Shown here: one piece after another, positions 1 through 7,912 of the stretch
Numbering within the stretch: the stretch's first letter is position 1
Layout of the letters: each line of letters starts with the position of its first letter
NCBI RefSeq assembly: GCF_900104135.1
Contig: NZ_FNIV01000008.1
Span: 62,001 to 126,000, forward strand
Source: Halomonas shengliensis
GTDB taxonomy: Bacteria > Pseudomonadota > Gammaproteobacteria > Pseudomonadales > Halomonadaceae
Direction of reading: 5' to 3'
Length of the DNA: 64,000 nt
Made by a program: the position numbers and the translations under genes
The notes under the pieces: model-generated
What the model was told of the DNA's origin: nothing
What the model saw: the letters and a program-made list of their open reading frames with translations, nothing else
Databases searched by the model: none

Positions 1-728
1 AGGTGGTCCAGGAGACCCGCCTCTATGATCCCGAGCGCGACGAGACCCGCAGCATGCGCACCAAGGAGGAGGCCAACGACTACCGTTACTTCCCCTGCCC
101 CGACCTGTTGCCGGTGGTGCTCGACGGCGCCTACGTCGACCACCTGCGCGAGACCCTGCCGGAGCTGCCCGCCGACAAGCGCGCCCGCTTCCAGGACGGG
201 CTCGGCCTCTCCGCCTATGACGCCGGGGTGCTCTCGGCGAGCCGCGAGATGGCCGAGTACTTCGAGGCGGTCAAGGACGCCTGCGGCGACGCCAAGCAGG
301 CCGCCAACTGGGTGCAGGGCGAGCTCTCGGGGGCGCTCAACCGCGAGGGGCTGGCCATCGGCGACAGCCCGGTCAGCGCACGCCAGCTCGGCGAGCTGAT
401 CACCCGGGTGATGGACGACACCATCAACGGCAAGGCCGCCAAGCAGGTCTTCCAGGCGCTGTGGAACGGCCAGGGCGAGAGCGCCGACGCGGTGATCGAG
501 GCCAAGGGGCTCAAGCAGGTCACCGACACCGCCGCCATCGAGGCGATGATCGACCAGGTGATTGCGGACAGCCCCGCCCAGGTGGCCCAGTACCGCGACG
601 CCGAGCCCGACAAGCGCGGCAAGATGATCGGCTACTTCGTCGGTCAGGTGATGAAGGCCTCCCGCGGCACCGCCAACCCGCAGCAGGTCAACGCGCTTCT
701 CAAGGAGAAGCTGGACGCCCTGTGCTGA
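1..728 (+). CDS. gatB: Aspartyl/glutamyl-tRNA amidotransferase subunit B, C-terminal part
   Basis: The frame is open at the left edge, so the 5' half lies outside the window; 241 codons are visible from position 3. GatB with GatA and GatC converts Glu-tRNA(Gln) or Asp-tRNA(Asn) to the amidated form in the cytoplasm. The visible part starts in the conserved GatB segment ([20 protein letters not shown], then [13 protein letters not shown]). It continues through the GatB/YqeY helical tail domain (about visible residues 95-241), which contacts the tRNA, and ends with the typical [10 protein letters not shown]. The next gene follows after 36 bp on the same strand, so they may share a transcript. 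Identification is firm; only the missing N-terminal half is unknown. Confidence 0.95.
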   Translation, partial: VVQETRLYDPERDETRSMRTKEEANDYRYFPCPDLLPVVLDGAYVDHLRETLPELPADKRARFQDGLGLSAYDAGVLSASREMAEYFEAVKDACGDAKQAANWVQGELSGALNREGLAIGDSPVSARQLGELITRVMDDTINGKAAKQVFQALWNGQGESADAVIEAKGLKQVTDTAAIEAMIDQVIADSPAQVAQYRDAEPDKRGKMIGYFVGQVMKASRGTANPQQVNALLKEKLDALC

Positions 729-764
729 GGCACGGGGCGAGGGATAGAGCCAAGGAGACGCGCC

Positions 765-1316
765 ATGGCCGATGACGTCGGCGAACGCCTGCGCACGCTG
801 CGCACCCTGCGCGGCATCTCCCAGCGCGAGCTGGCCAAGCGCTGCGGGGTGACCCACTCCAGCCTGTCGCTGATCGAGCAGGGCAAGGTGAGCCCCTCGG
901 TCAGCTCGCTAAAGAAGATCCTCGACGCCATCCCCATGAGCGTCGGCGACTTCTTCACCATGGACCTGGAGAACGGCCGCCGAGTCTTCTATTCGGCCGA
1001 GGACCTGGCCGACGTGGGCTCGGGGGACGTCATCTACAAGCTGGTGGGGGCCGACCGCCGTGACCGGGCGCTCTCCTTCATGGTGGAGACCTACCCGCCC
1101 GGGGCCGACACCGGCCGCGAGATGATCGCCCACCAGGGCGAGGAGGCCGGCGTGGTGCTGGAGGGCGAGATCGAGATCACCATCGGCGCCGAGACCCGCC
1201 TGCTGGGCCCCGGCGAGGCCTACTACTTCGAGACCAACGTCCCCCACCGCTTCCGCAACCCGGGCGGCGAACCCTGCCGCCTGGTGAGCTGCGCGACCCC
1301 CGCCCGGGCCTTCTGA
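765..1316 (+). CDS. puuR: PuuR-type HTH/cupin transcriptional regulator
   Basis: 183-aa two-domain regulator. An XRE-type helix-turn-helix spans about residues 6-60 (core SQRELAKRCGVTHSSLSLIE). A small beta-barrel cupin spans about 105-178, with the HQGEEAGVVLEGEIEI and GEAYYFETNVPHRF strands. Length and layout match PuuR of E. coli, which represses putrescine catabolism and is released by putrescine. The start has a good ribosome site (AAGGAG, 8 nt before ATG). It is convergent with a small gene and lies about 330 bp from the end of the puuD-aminotransferase-puuC operon, which supports a polyamine role. Control of the two polyamine operons here is inferred. Other members of this family regulate other amine or ectoine-type pathways, so the ligand is not certain. 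Confidence 0.85.
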   Translation: MADDVGERLRTLRTLRGISQRELAKRCGVTHSSLSLIEQGKVSPSVSSLKKILDAIPMSVGDFFTMDLENGRRVFYSAEDLADVGSGDVIYKLVGADRRDRALSFMVETYPPGADTGREMIAHQGEEAGVVLEGEIEITIGAETRLLGPGEAYYFETNVPHRFRNPGGEPCRLVSCATPARAF

Positions 1317-1325
1317 GGCCCGGGC
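1302..1325. terminator. GC hairpin at the puuR/DUF6435 convergent end
   Basis: Perfect 9-bp stem GCCCGGGCC / GGCCCGGGC with the 6-nt loop TTCTGA. The loop contains the puuR TGA stop codon and the right arm abuts the stop of the opposing small gene. No U-rich tail follows, so it may be a weak bidirectional terminator or a 3'-end stabilising hairpin. Confidence 0.5.
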
Positions 1326-1496
1326 TCAGCCCTTCTTGAGCCTGTCGATCTCCGCGCGCAGCGCCTCCGCCTCCTCGGTGAGGGAGGCGTTGGCGCGCAT
1401 GTCGCCGTTGCGGGCGGCCTGCATGGCCTGCTCGAGCTTATGCTCGTAGGCCTTCTGCAGCTTCTTGGTCGGGTCCGTCTTGAAGAGTCCGAACAT
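1326..1496 (-). CDS. Small DUF6435-like protein
   Basis: 56-aa protein starting MFGLFKTDPTKKLQKAYEHK. It is a single predicted amphipathic helix pair rich in Lys, Glu and Ala. It resembles the short conserved proteins of gammaproteobacteria usually labelled DUF6435, with the FGLFK-DP-KKL start. I chose the ATG at 1496 because it is preceded by AGAGGAG at 8 nt; a longer in-frame start at 1526 would add 10 unconvincing residues. Function is unknown. It is convergent with puuR, their stops being only about 10 bp apart. Confidence 0.8.
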   Translation of the reverse strand: MFGLFKTDPTKKLQKAYEHKLEQAMQAARNGDMRANASLTEEAEALRAEIDRLKKG

Positions 1497-1579
1497 GGGG
1501 GCATCTCCTCTGAGGGGTGTGCCCACAGCCTACCCCTTCCGACGGGATAAAGCGATACAAGACCTGTACGAATGATTCA

Positions 1580-1616
1580 CCACAATACAACAAGGCCGGC
1601 GCCATGGCGCCGGCCT
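1580..1616 (-). terminator. Rho-independent terminator of the puuD-puuC operon
   Basis: A perfect 24-bp palindrome (1593-1616, core GGCCGGCGCCATGGCGCCGG) starts 26 bp after the puuC stop. On the minus strand it is followed by a T-rich run (TTGTTGTATTG). Confidence 0.85.
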
Positions 1617-1641
1617 CGTCGCGTTGGGGGGATCGCGCGGC

Positions 1642-3162
1642 TCAGGTGGCCAGCGACATCCACACGCTCTTGAGGTCGGAGTACTCCTCGAGGCTGTGGT
1701 GGGACTTGTCGCGGCCATTGCCGGACTGCTTGACCCCGCCGAAGGGCATGGTCTGGTCGCCGCCGGCCCAGTTGTTGACGAACACCTGGCCCGAGGCCAG
1801 CCGCCGGGTCACCCGCATGATGCGGTCGATATCCTGGCTCCACAGGCCCGCCGCCAGGCCGTAGACGCTGTCGTTGGCCAGGCGCACCGCCTCCTCCTCG
1901 GTATCGAAGCCGAACACCGCCAGCACCGGGCCGAAGATCTCCTCGCGGCCGATGGCCATCTCGGGGGTCACGCCGTCGAACACCGTGGGCGGGATGAAGA
2001 GCCCCTTGCCATCCACCACGGTGGCCTCGCCTCCGGCGCGCAGCCGGGCGCCCTCATCCTGGCCGCGACGGATGAACTCCAGCACCCGGCGGTGCTGGGT
2101 TTCGTCGACCATGGCGCCCATGAAGCTCTCCGGGTCCAGCGGGTCGCCGGGCTGCATGCTCTCGGCGGCGGCCACCACCTTGTCGATGAAGGCCTCGCGG
2201 ATCGCGTTCTCGACCAGCAGGCGGGAGCCGGCGATGCACACCTCGCCCTGGTTGTGGAAGATCGCCTCGGCGGCGTGGCGGGCCACGCGATCGAGATCCT
2301 TGCAGTCGGCGAAGACCAGGTTCGGGCTCTTGCCGCCGCACTCCAGGTAGAGGCGCTTGAGGTTGGACTCGCCGGCATACTGCATCAGCTGCTTGCCCAC
2401 CCCGGTGGAGCCGGTGAAGGCCAGGCAGTCCACGCCCATGGAGAGCGCCAAGGCCTTGCCCACGGTGTGGCCGAAGCCCGGCAGCACCTGGAAGACACCC
2501 CGCGGCAGGCCCGCCTCCTTGGCCAGCGCCGCGAGGCGTAGCGCCGAGAGCGGCGACTTCTCCGAGGGCTTGAGGATCACGCTGTTGCCGGCGGCGAGCG
2601 CCGGAGCCACCTTCCAGGCGGTCATCATCAGCGGGAAGTTCCAGGGCACGATGGAGGCCACCACGCCCAGCGGCTCGCGCAGCACCAGCGCCAGGGTCTC
2701 CTCGCCGGTGGGGGCGACCTCGCCGTAGAGCTTGTCGATGCACTCCGCCTGGTAGCGGAAGCAGGCGATGGCGCCGCTCATGTCGCCCAGCGAGCTTGAA
2801 ATCGGCTTGCCCATGTCCAGGGTGTCGAGCAGGGCGAGCTCGGCCTTGTGGGCCTCCATCAGGTCGGCCAGGCGCAGCAGCACCTTCTTGCGCTTGCCAG
2901 GGGCCAGGCGCGACCAGTCGCCGCCATCGAAGGCGGCGCGGGCGTGGCTCACCGCCACGTCGGCGTCGGCACCGTCGCAGCTCGCCACCCTCGCCAGCAC
3001 CTCGCCGGTGGCCGGGTTGGTGCTCTCGAAGGTCTCGCCGCTGGCGGCGTCGACGAAGACATCGTTGATGAAGGCGCGGGTCTCAAGGCCTTCTCCGGCG
3101 GTCAGGTCGGCGGCACGTTGCTGCCACTCGGCCCGGGTGCGGGGCATCTCGGGGCGACTCAT
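1642..3162 (-). CDS. puuC: Gamma-glutamyl-gamma-aminobutyraldehyde dehydrogenase (PuuC-type aldehyde dehydrogenase)
   Basis: 506-aa NAD(P)-dependent aldehyde dehydrogenase. Visible landmarks are PWNFP with Asn175 (oxyanion hole), the cofactor loop FTGSTGVGK (about 249-257), the general base Glu274 in LYLECGGKSP, and the catalytic Cys309 in FHNQGEVCIAGSR. Length and these segments fit the PuuC/AldB branch, which oxidises gamma-glutamyl-gamma-aminobutyraldehyde and related amino-aldehydes. The start ATG overlaps the stop of the upstream aminotransferase (ATGA), so the two are translationally coupled. In context it can take aldehydes both from the PuuB route and from the transaminase just upstream. 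Specificity within the family is inferred from context. Confidence 0.88.
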   Translation of the reverse strand: MSRPEMPRTRAEWQQRAADLTAGEGLETRAFINDVFVDAASGETFESTNPATGEVLARVASCDGADADVAVSHARAAFDGGDWSRLAPGKRKKVLLRLADLMEAHKAELALLDTLDMGKPISSSLGDMSGAIACFRYQAECIDKLYGEVAPTGEETLALVLREPLGVVASIVPWNFPLMMTAWKVAPALAAGNSVILKPSEKSPLSALRLAALAKEAGLPRGVFQVLPGFGHTVGKALALSMGVDCLAFTGSTGVGKQLMQYAGESNLKRLYLECGGKSPNLVFADCKDLDRVARHAAEAIFHNQGEVCIAGSRLLVENAIREAFIDKVVAAAESMQPGDPLDPESFMGAMVDETQHRRVLEFIRRGQDEGARLRAGGEATVVDGKGLFIPPTVFDGVTPEMAIGREEIFGPVLAVFGFDTEEEAVRLANDSVYGLAAGLWSQDIDRIMRVTRRLASGQVFVNNWAGGDQTMPFGGVKQSGNGRDKSHHSLEEYSDLKSVWMSLAT

Positions 3163-4550
3163 GCGGGGGTCTCCTGCTGCGGTTCGGTGAGGGTGTCGGC
3201 CAGTCGGGCCAGGGTAGCATCCAGGGCGGCGCGCGCCTTGTCGACGAGCTCGTCGATCTCGGCGTGGGTAATCACCAGCGGCGGCGAGATGATCATGGTG
3301 TCGCCCACCGAGCGCATCACCAGCCCCGAGGCGAAACAGAGGTCGCGACACAGGTTGCCCACCGCCAGCGACTCGTCGAAGCGCTCGCCGGTGGCGGGGT
3401 CGATCAGCTCCAGGGCGCCGATCAGCCCCAGCGAGCGCGCCTCGCCCACCAGCGGATGCGCGCCGAGTGCCTGCCAGCGCTGTGCCAGGTAGGGGCCGAG
3501 GTCGTCGCGTACCCGCTCGACCACGCCCTCCGCCTCCATCAGCTCGAGGTTCTTCAGCGCCACCGCGGCGCAGGTGGGGTGACCGGAGTAGGTGAAGCCG
3601 TGGAAGAACTCCCCGCCCTCCTCGATCAGGGTGTCGGCGACCCGGTCCCCCACCAGCACGCCACCGATGGGCAGGTAGCCAGAGGAGAGCCCCTTGGCGA
3701 TGGGCATCAGGTCGGGCTCGAGCCCGTAGTGCACGCTGCCGAACCACTCGCCCAGGCGGCCGAAGCCGCAGATCACCTCGTCGGCCACCAGCAGGATGTC
3801 GTACTTCGCGAGCACCGCCTTCACCGCCGGCCAGTAGCTGGCCGGCGGGATGATGGCGCCGCCGGCGCCCTGCACCGGCTCGGCGATGAAGGCGGCCACG
3901 TTCTCCTCGCCGAGCTCGAGGATCTTCGCCTCCAGGGCCGCGGCGCAGTCACGCCCGAAGGCCTCGGGGTCCTGGCCCTCGGACCGCCCTTCTCCAAACC
4001 ACCAGGGCTGGCGCACATGGGCGATCTTCGGCACCAGGGGGCCGCCCTGCGCGTGCATGGGGGCCATGCCGCCGAGGCTCAGCCCGGCCACGGTGGAGCC
4101 GTGGTAGGCGTTCTCGCGGCCGATCACCCACTGCTTCTCGGGTTGCCCCTTCAGGGCCCAGTAGCGGCGCACCATGCGCAGCACGGTGTCGTTGGCCTCG
4201 GAGCCCGAGCCGGTGAAGAAGACGCGGTTGAGGTGACCAGGCGCCAGGCGGCAGAGGGTCTCGGCGAGTTTCACCGCCGGCGGATGGGTGGTCTTGAAGA
4301 AGTTGTTGTAGTAGGGGAGCTGACGCATCTGGGCGGCGGCCGCCTCCACCAGCTCCTCACGGCCGTAGCCGAGGTTGACGCACCACAGGCCGGCCATGCC
4401 GTCGAGGATGCGGTTGCCCTCGGAGTCGATGATGTAGACCCCCTCGCCGCGCTCGATGATGCGGCTGCCCTCCTCGCCCAGGGCCTTGAAGTCGGTGAAG
4501 GGGTGCAGGTGGTGGGCGCGGTCGAGGCGCTGATAGTCAGGCGTCTGCAT
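3159..4550 (-). CDS. spuC: Class III omega-aminotransferase, putrescine/polyamine:pyruvate type (SpuC-like)
   Basis: 463-aa fold-type I PLP enzyme. Landmarks are the phosphate-binding GSGSEANDTVLR (about 114-125), the Asp257 pyridine-N ligand in LLVADEVICGFGR, and the Schiff-base Lys286 in MPIAKGLSSGYLPIGG. The start at 4550 (MQTPDYQRLDRAHHLHPFTD) is chosen because the family begins with an 'HLHPFTD'-type segment; the open frame upstream of it is antisense noise. The sequence resembles the putrescine-pyruvate aminotransferases of Pseudomonas. It lies between puuD (14-bp overlap) and puuC (4-bp overlap), so it is in a polyamine operon. It would give 4-aminobutyraldehyde directly from putrescine, in parallel to gamma-glutamylation. 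Other amines are possible substrates. Confidence 0.85.
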   Translation of the reverse strand: MQTPDYQRLDRAHHLHPFTDFKALGEEGSRIIERGEGVYIIDSEGNRILDGMAGLWCVNLGYGREELVEAAAAQMRQLPYYNNFFKTTHPPAVKLAETLCRLAPGHLNRVFFTGSGSEANDTVLRMVRRYWALKGQPEKQWVIGRENAYHGSTVAGLSLGGMAPMHAQGGPLVPKIAHVRQPWWFGEGRSEGQDPEAFGRDCAAALEAKILELGEENVAAFIAEPVQGAGGAIIPPASYWPAVKAVLAKYDILLVADEVICGFGRLGEWFGSVHYGLEPDLMPIAKGLSSGYLPIGGVLVGDRVADTLIEEGGEFFHGFTYSGHPTCAAVALKNLELMEAEGVVERVRDDLGPYLAQRWQALGAHPLVGEARSLGLIGALELIDPATGERFDESLAVGNLCRDLCFASGLVMRSVGDTMIISPPLVITHAEIDELVDKARAALDATLARLADTLTEPQQETPA

Positions 4551-5316
4551 GGTCGAGGGCTCCCGGCGACTGGACACGGTGGGCGTGGCGCGCCCCGCAG
4601 GCCGCGGCGAAGGCGCGGAACAGGGCGTCGTAGAGAGGGTGCTCGCGGGGCTGCCACTCGGGATGCCACTGCACCGCCAGGGCGAAGCCCGGGGCATCGC
4701 GCACCGAGATCGCCTCGATGAGCCCGTCCGGGGCGTGGGCCTCGGCGACCAGGCCCGGCCCCAGGCTGGCGATGCCCTGCTGGTGAAGCGAGTTCACCCG
4801 CGAGGTGGGCTCGGGATGGAGCGCGGCCAGCCGCCCACCGGGCACGATGGCAAGGTCGTGGCTCGGGGCGTACTTCTCCGCCCGCTCGCCCTCGGGCTCG
4901 CGGTGGTCGATCAGCCCCGGTACCGTCTGCACCGCCTGGTGCAGGGTGCCGCCGAAGGCCACGTTGAGCTCCTGGAAGCCGCGACAGATGCCGAACAGCG
5001 GCAGGCCGAGGTCGAGGGCGGCGGGAATCCAGGCCAGGGCGGCGGCATCCCGATCCCGGTCGTCGCGGGTATTCTCCGGGGCCCGCTCGGCGCCGTAGCG
5101 TCCCGGCGCCATGTTGGTGTAGCTGCCGGTGAGCAGCAGGCCATCGAGGTGGGCCGGCAGGTCGCCGGCCACGGCATCTTCCCAGACCGGCAGGATCACC
5201 GGCGCCAGGCCGTACTCGCGCAGCGCGGCCAGGTACTTGTCGGTGACCATGTGGGCCGGATGGCCCTCCACCTCGCGACGGCAGGCGATCACGCCCACCA
5301 GGGGTCGGGACGACAT
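4537..5316 (-). CDS. puuD: Gamma-glutamyl-gamma-aminobutyrate hydrolase
   Basis: 259-aa class I glutamine-amidotransferase-fold hydrolase (peptidase C26). The nucleophile is Cys111 in LFGICRGFQELNVAFGG and the His218/Glu220 pair is in QWHPEWQ. The stretch TSRVNSLHQQGI is also typical of PuuD. It releases GABA and glutamate from gamma-glutamyl-GABA, the last step of the Puu pathway. First gene of its operon, with a strong ribosome site (GAGGAGG before ATG). It overlaps the aminotransferase gene and is divergent from puuA across a 241-bp control region. Confidence 0.92.
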   Translation of the reverse strand: MSSRPLVGVIACRREVEGHPAHMVTDKYLAALREYGLAPVILPVWEDAVAGDLPAHLDGLLLTGSYTNMAPGRYGAERAPENTRDDRDRDAAALAWIPAALDLGLPLFGICRGFQELNVAFGGTLHQAVQTVPGLIDHREPEGERAEKYAPSHDLAIVPGGRLAALHPEPTSRVNSLHQQGIASLGPGLVAEAHAPDGLIEAISVRDAPGFALAVQWHPEWQPREHPLYDALFRAFAAACGARHAHRVQSPGALDHADA

Positions 5317-5344
5317 GGCGCCCTCCTCTCGGTTATGAAGCCAG

Positions 5345-5365
5345 ATGTTATGCTTTGCTCAACAT
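5345..5365. promoter_or_regulatory. Candidate operator (inverted repeat) in the puuD-puuA control region
   Basis: Inverted repeat ATGTT-N11-AACAT. It covers the -10 box and presumed start site of the minus-strand puuD promoter, as expected for a repressor site. Assignment to the PuuR-type regulator is an inference; no binding consensus could be tested. Confidence 0.35.
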
Positions 5366-5389
5366 AGCGCGTCACACCGCCGATGCCAA
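5361..5389 (-). promoter_or_regulatory. Sigma70-type promoter of puuD-spuC-puuC
   Basis: On the minus strand, TTGGCA (5384-5389), a 17-bp spacer and TATGTT (5361-5366), about 45 bp before the puuD start. The -35 matches consensus at 5 of 6 positions and the -10 at 4 of 6, with optimal spacing. Confidence 0.5.
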
Positions 5390-5492
5390 GCGACACCCCG
5401 GCGGACGTCATATGGCGTCACTTTACTTGGAAGAATTCGGCGCTTTCGGGGCGCCGGGGCGGCGGACAGCATGCCGGCCAGGCGTAAAGAAT

Positions 5493-5522
5493 TTGACAAC
5501 ACCCCGAACCACCCTCAAAGAT
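5493..5522 (+). promoter_or_regulatory. Possible puuA promoter
   Basis: A perfect TTGACA (5493-5498) is followed after 18 bp by AAAGAT, a poor -10 (3 of 6), about 35 bp before puuA. The -35 is striking but the -10 is weak, as would suit an activated or tightly regulated promoter. Confidence 0.3.
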
Positions 5523-5557
5523 AGCGCCATGCCAAGCAGAACAAGGGACGTCACGCC

Positions 5558-6934
5558 ATGTCGCCACACCCCGCCGCCGAGGCGCGAGACTTCCTCGCCC
5601 GCCATCCCGAGATCGAGAACGTCGACCTGCTGATCAGCGACCTGAACGGCGTGCTGCGCGGCAAGCGGGTGGCACGCGAGAACCTCGAGAAGGCCTACAC
5701 CCAGGGCATCAACCTGCCCGCCTCGGTGTATGCCCTGGACATCCTCGGCAACACCATCGAGGAGACCGGGCTGGGGCTGGCCAGCGGTGACGCCGACCGG
5801 GTCTGTCGGCCACTTCCCGGCACCCTGATGCCTACCCCCTGGCGCCGCCAGGGGCGTCAGGCCCAGCTGCTGATGGCCATGGAGGAGCCCGATGGAACGG
5901 GCTTCTTCGCCGAGCCGCGCCGGGTGCTGGCGCGCCAGCTGGCGCGCCTGGCCGAGCGTGGCCTGACCCCGGTGGTCGCCGTGGAGATGGAATTCTACCT
6001 GGTGGATCGTGAGCGCGATGCCGGCGGCTCGATCCAGCCGCCCTGCTCGCCGGTGACCGGCGAGCGTGCCAGCCAGAGCCAGCTCTACTCGGTCGGCGAG
6101 CTCGACGAGTATGCCGACTTCCTCGGCGAGGTGCAGGGTGCGGCCGAGGTCCAGGGGCTGCCGCTGGACACCATGCTCAAGGAGTGTGCGCCGGGCCAGT
6201 TCGAGATCACCCTCAAGCATGGCCCGGACGTGCTGGCCGCCTGCGACGCGGCGGTGCTGCTCAAGCGCCTGATCAAGGGGGTGGCCCAGAACCATGGCTT
6301 CGAGGCCACCTTCATGGCCAAGCCCTACGGCCTGGAGGCGGGCAACGGCACCCATGTGCATATCAGCCTGCTGGACGCGTCCGGGGAGAACGTCTTCGCC
6401 GACGCCGAGGGCGACGTGCTGGGCAGCATGACGCTGAAGCAGGCGATCGCCGGCCTGCTGGCGCTGATGCCGGCGAGCATGGCGCTGTTCGCGCCGAACC
6501 TCAACTCCTTCCGCCGCTTCCAGCCAGGGCTCTACGTGCCCATGGCCCCCACCTGGGGCTTCGACAACCGCTCGGTGGCGATCCGCATCCCCTCCGGCCC
6601 CAACGCGGCGCGGCGCCTGGAGCACCGGGTGGCCGGGGCCGACGCAAACCCCTACCTGCTGCTGGCCGCCCTGCTGGCCGGCATCGAGCATGGCCTCTCC
6701 GGCGAGCTCGCGCCGCCCCCCGCGATCACCGGCAACGCCTACGACCAGGTCGCGCCCAGCCTGACCAACAGCTGGCGCCAGTCACTGGAGCTGCTCGAGG
6801 CGAGCGAGCCGCTCTGCGAAGCCCTCGGCGACGACTTCCTCACGGTCTTCCTGGCCAATCGGCGTGCCGAACGCGATCTCGCCATGCAGCATGTCAGCCG
6901 CCTGGAGACCGACTGGTACCTGCGCCACGTCTAG
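5558..6934 (+). CDS. puuA: Gamma-glutamylputrescine synthetase, glutamine-synthetase fold (copy 1)
   Basis: 458-aa member of the glutamine synthetase family of the PuuA type. It joins glutamate to an amine such as putrescine using ATP. Metal/ATP residues are visible as Glu143 and Glu145 in VAVEMEFYLVD, then KECAPGQFEITLKHG, the HVHISLLD loop, NSFRRFQPG, FDNRSVAIRIP and LEHRVAGADANPYLL. The usual adenylylation segment around Tyr397 of housekeeping GlnA is absent (here GNAYDQVAP), which argues against nitrogen-regulated glutamine synthesis. Divergent from puuD, with which it completes a Puu pathway. A second PuuA-like gene lies at 19.5 kb and a more distant relative at 10.5 kb. The exact amine preference cannot be read from sequence. 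Confidence 0.87.
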   Translation: MSPHPAAEARDFLARHPEIENVDLLISDLNGVLRGKRVARENLEKAYTQGINLPASVYALDILGNTIEETGLGLASGDADRVCRPLPGTLMPTPWRRQGRQAQLLMAMEEPDGTGFFAEPRRVLARQLARLAERGLTPVVAVEMEFYLVDRERDAGGSIQPPCSPVTGERASQSQLYSVGELDEYADFLGEVQGAAEVQGLPLDTMLKECAPGQFEITLKHGPDVLAACDAAVLLKRLIKGVAQNHGFEATFMAKPYGLEAGNGTHVHISLLDASGENVFADAEGDVLGSMTLKQAIAGLLALMPASMALFAPNLNSFRRFQPGLYVPMAPTWGFDNRSVAIRIPSGPNAARRLEHRVAGADANPYLLLAALLAGIEHGLSGELAPPPAITGNAYDQVAPSLTNSWRQSLELLEASEPLCEALGDDFLTVFLANRRAERDLAMQHVSRLETDWYLRHV

Positions 6935-6946
6935 GCGCGGCGCGCC

Positions 6947-7615
6947 TTATGCCTCGGTGATGGCCTCGTCCGACGCCTCCCCGGACCCGGCCCGCCACTG
7001 CACCTCGCCGTCGACGACCGGCAGGCGCTCGGCCTGGGGCGGTTCCTCCAGGCGGTGGATGAGCTCCTCACCATCGAGGCGGTAGGTGACGTCATAGCCG
7101 TGGGTCTCCTCGTGCGTCTCCATGACCGTGCGGCACTGCTCCTCGGTGATCACCCGCTCGCGGGTCTCGTAACGCGTCTCGTAGCGCACCTGGCCGGCCG
7201 CCTGGGCGTGCTGGCGCGCCTCGACCCGCTCCTGCACCTCGCGCCCGGCCAGGGCACCGCCGATGGCCCCGGCCACGGTGGCGATCTTCTTCCCGCTGCC
7301 GCCCCCCACCTGATTGCCCAGCAGGCCGCCCACCAGGGCCCCCGCCGCGCTGCCGACGATGCGGTGCGGGTCGCGGCTCGCCGCCGGCCCGGAGGGGGCC
7401 TGCACCGGCACCTCCACCGGCACCTGCTCGGTCACCACCCGCTCCACGTCCTTGCACACCTCACGGGGCCGTTCCACGCTGCGGGTCACGGGCTGCACGC
7501 TCACGACCTCGGCGTAGCGGGGACCGCTCGGCTGCTGCACCTGCCAGGCACCGAAGGCCAGCCCGCCCAGGCCCAGCACGGACAGGGTCGTGCCCACCAC
7601 GATCGACTTGTTCAT
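6947..7615 (-). CDS. Glycine-zipper 2TM membrane protein
   Basis: 222-aa protein. An N-terminal hydrophobic segment (about residues 7-24, VVGTTLSVLGLGGLAFGAW) could be a signal anchor. A glycine-zipper region (about 86-128: IVGSAAGALVGGLLGNQVGG, then TVAGAIGGALAGREVQE) is typical of the Rick_17kDa/SlyB-type family that inserts hairpins into the outer or inner membrane. The C-terminal part is acidic and includes the repeated RYETRYETRERVI. The role of such proteins is loosely envelope homeostasis. Its stop is 12 bp from the puuA stop (convergent), so a link to polyamines is not implied. Confidence 0.75.
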   Translation of the reverse strand: MNKSIVVGTTLSVLGLGGLAFGAWQVQQPSGPRYAEVVSVQPVTRSVERPREVCKDVERVVTEQVPVEVPVQAPSGPAASRDPHRIVGSAAGALVGGLLGNQVGGGSGKKIATVAGAIGGALAGREVQERVEARQHAQAAGQVRYETRYETRERVITEEQCRTVMETHEETHGYDVTYRLDGEELIHRLEEPPQAERLPVVDGEVQWRAGSGEASDEAITEA

Positions 7616-7912
7616 CTGTCACCTCCTGACGTGAGTGGAACACCACTCGCTGAAACACCATCGGGCTCCAGGCGTGAGTGACCCTATCGCGGTCTAACGA
7701 TGAGAGCGGCAGCACGCTCCAGTGCCACCGACGGGGGTCAGTATACGAGAAGGCACAGGATCGCGGGGCGGGAGAAGGCGGCTTCCACAGACTCTCCCCG
7801 GCCGTCTCCATAAGGAGACAGCCGGGGCGTGATGCTGGGCTCGCCTCACCCGCCGCTGCCCGGGAGACGAAGCGCGCCCCCGGCGAGGACGCGGCCAGGG
7901 GCCGGGCGACGC
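7616..7912. other. Gene-free stretch with one hairpin
   Basis: 297 bp separate the glycine-zipper gene start from the stop of the alcohol dehydrogenase gene. The only clear structure is a hairpin at 7796-7827: CCCCGGC-c-GTCTCC, loop ATAA, GGAGAC-a-GCCGGGG. It lies where the catabolic operon ends, but no T-run follows on either strand. The rest presumably holds the glycine-zipper gene promoter; I see no convincing boxes. Confidence 0.5.

Noticed and set aside
3163-3747. 195-codon extension upstream of puuC
   Set aside because: It overlaps the aminotransferase gene antiphase and has no homology-like features; the overlap ATGA start at 3162 fits the family length.
5355-5633. Plus-strand frame of 92 codons over the puuD-puuA gap
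   Set aside because: It covers promoter-like sequence and runs into puuA in a different frame without a ribosome site.
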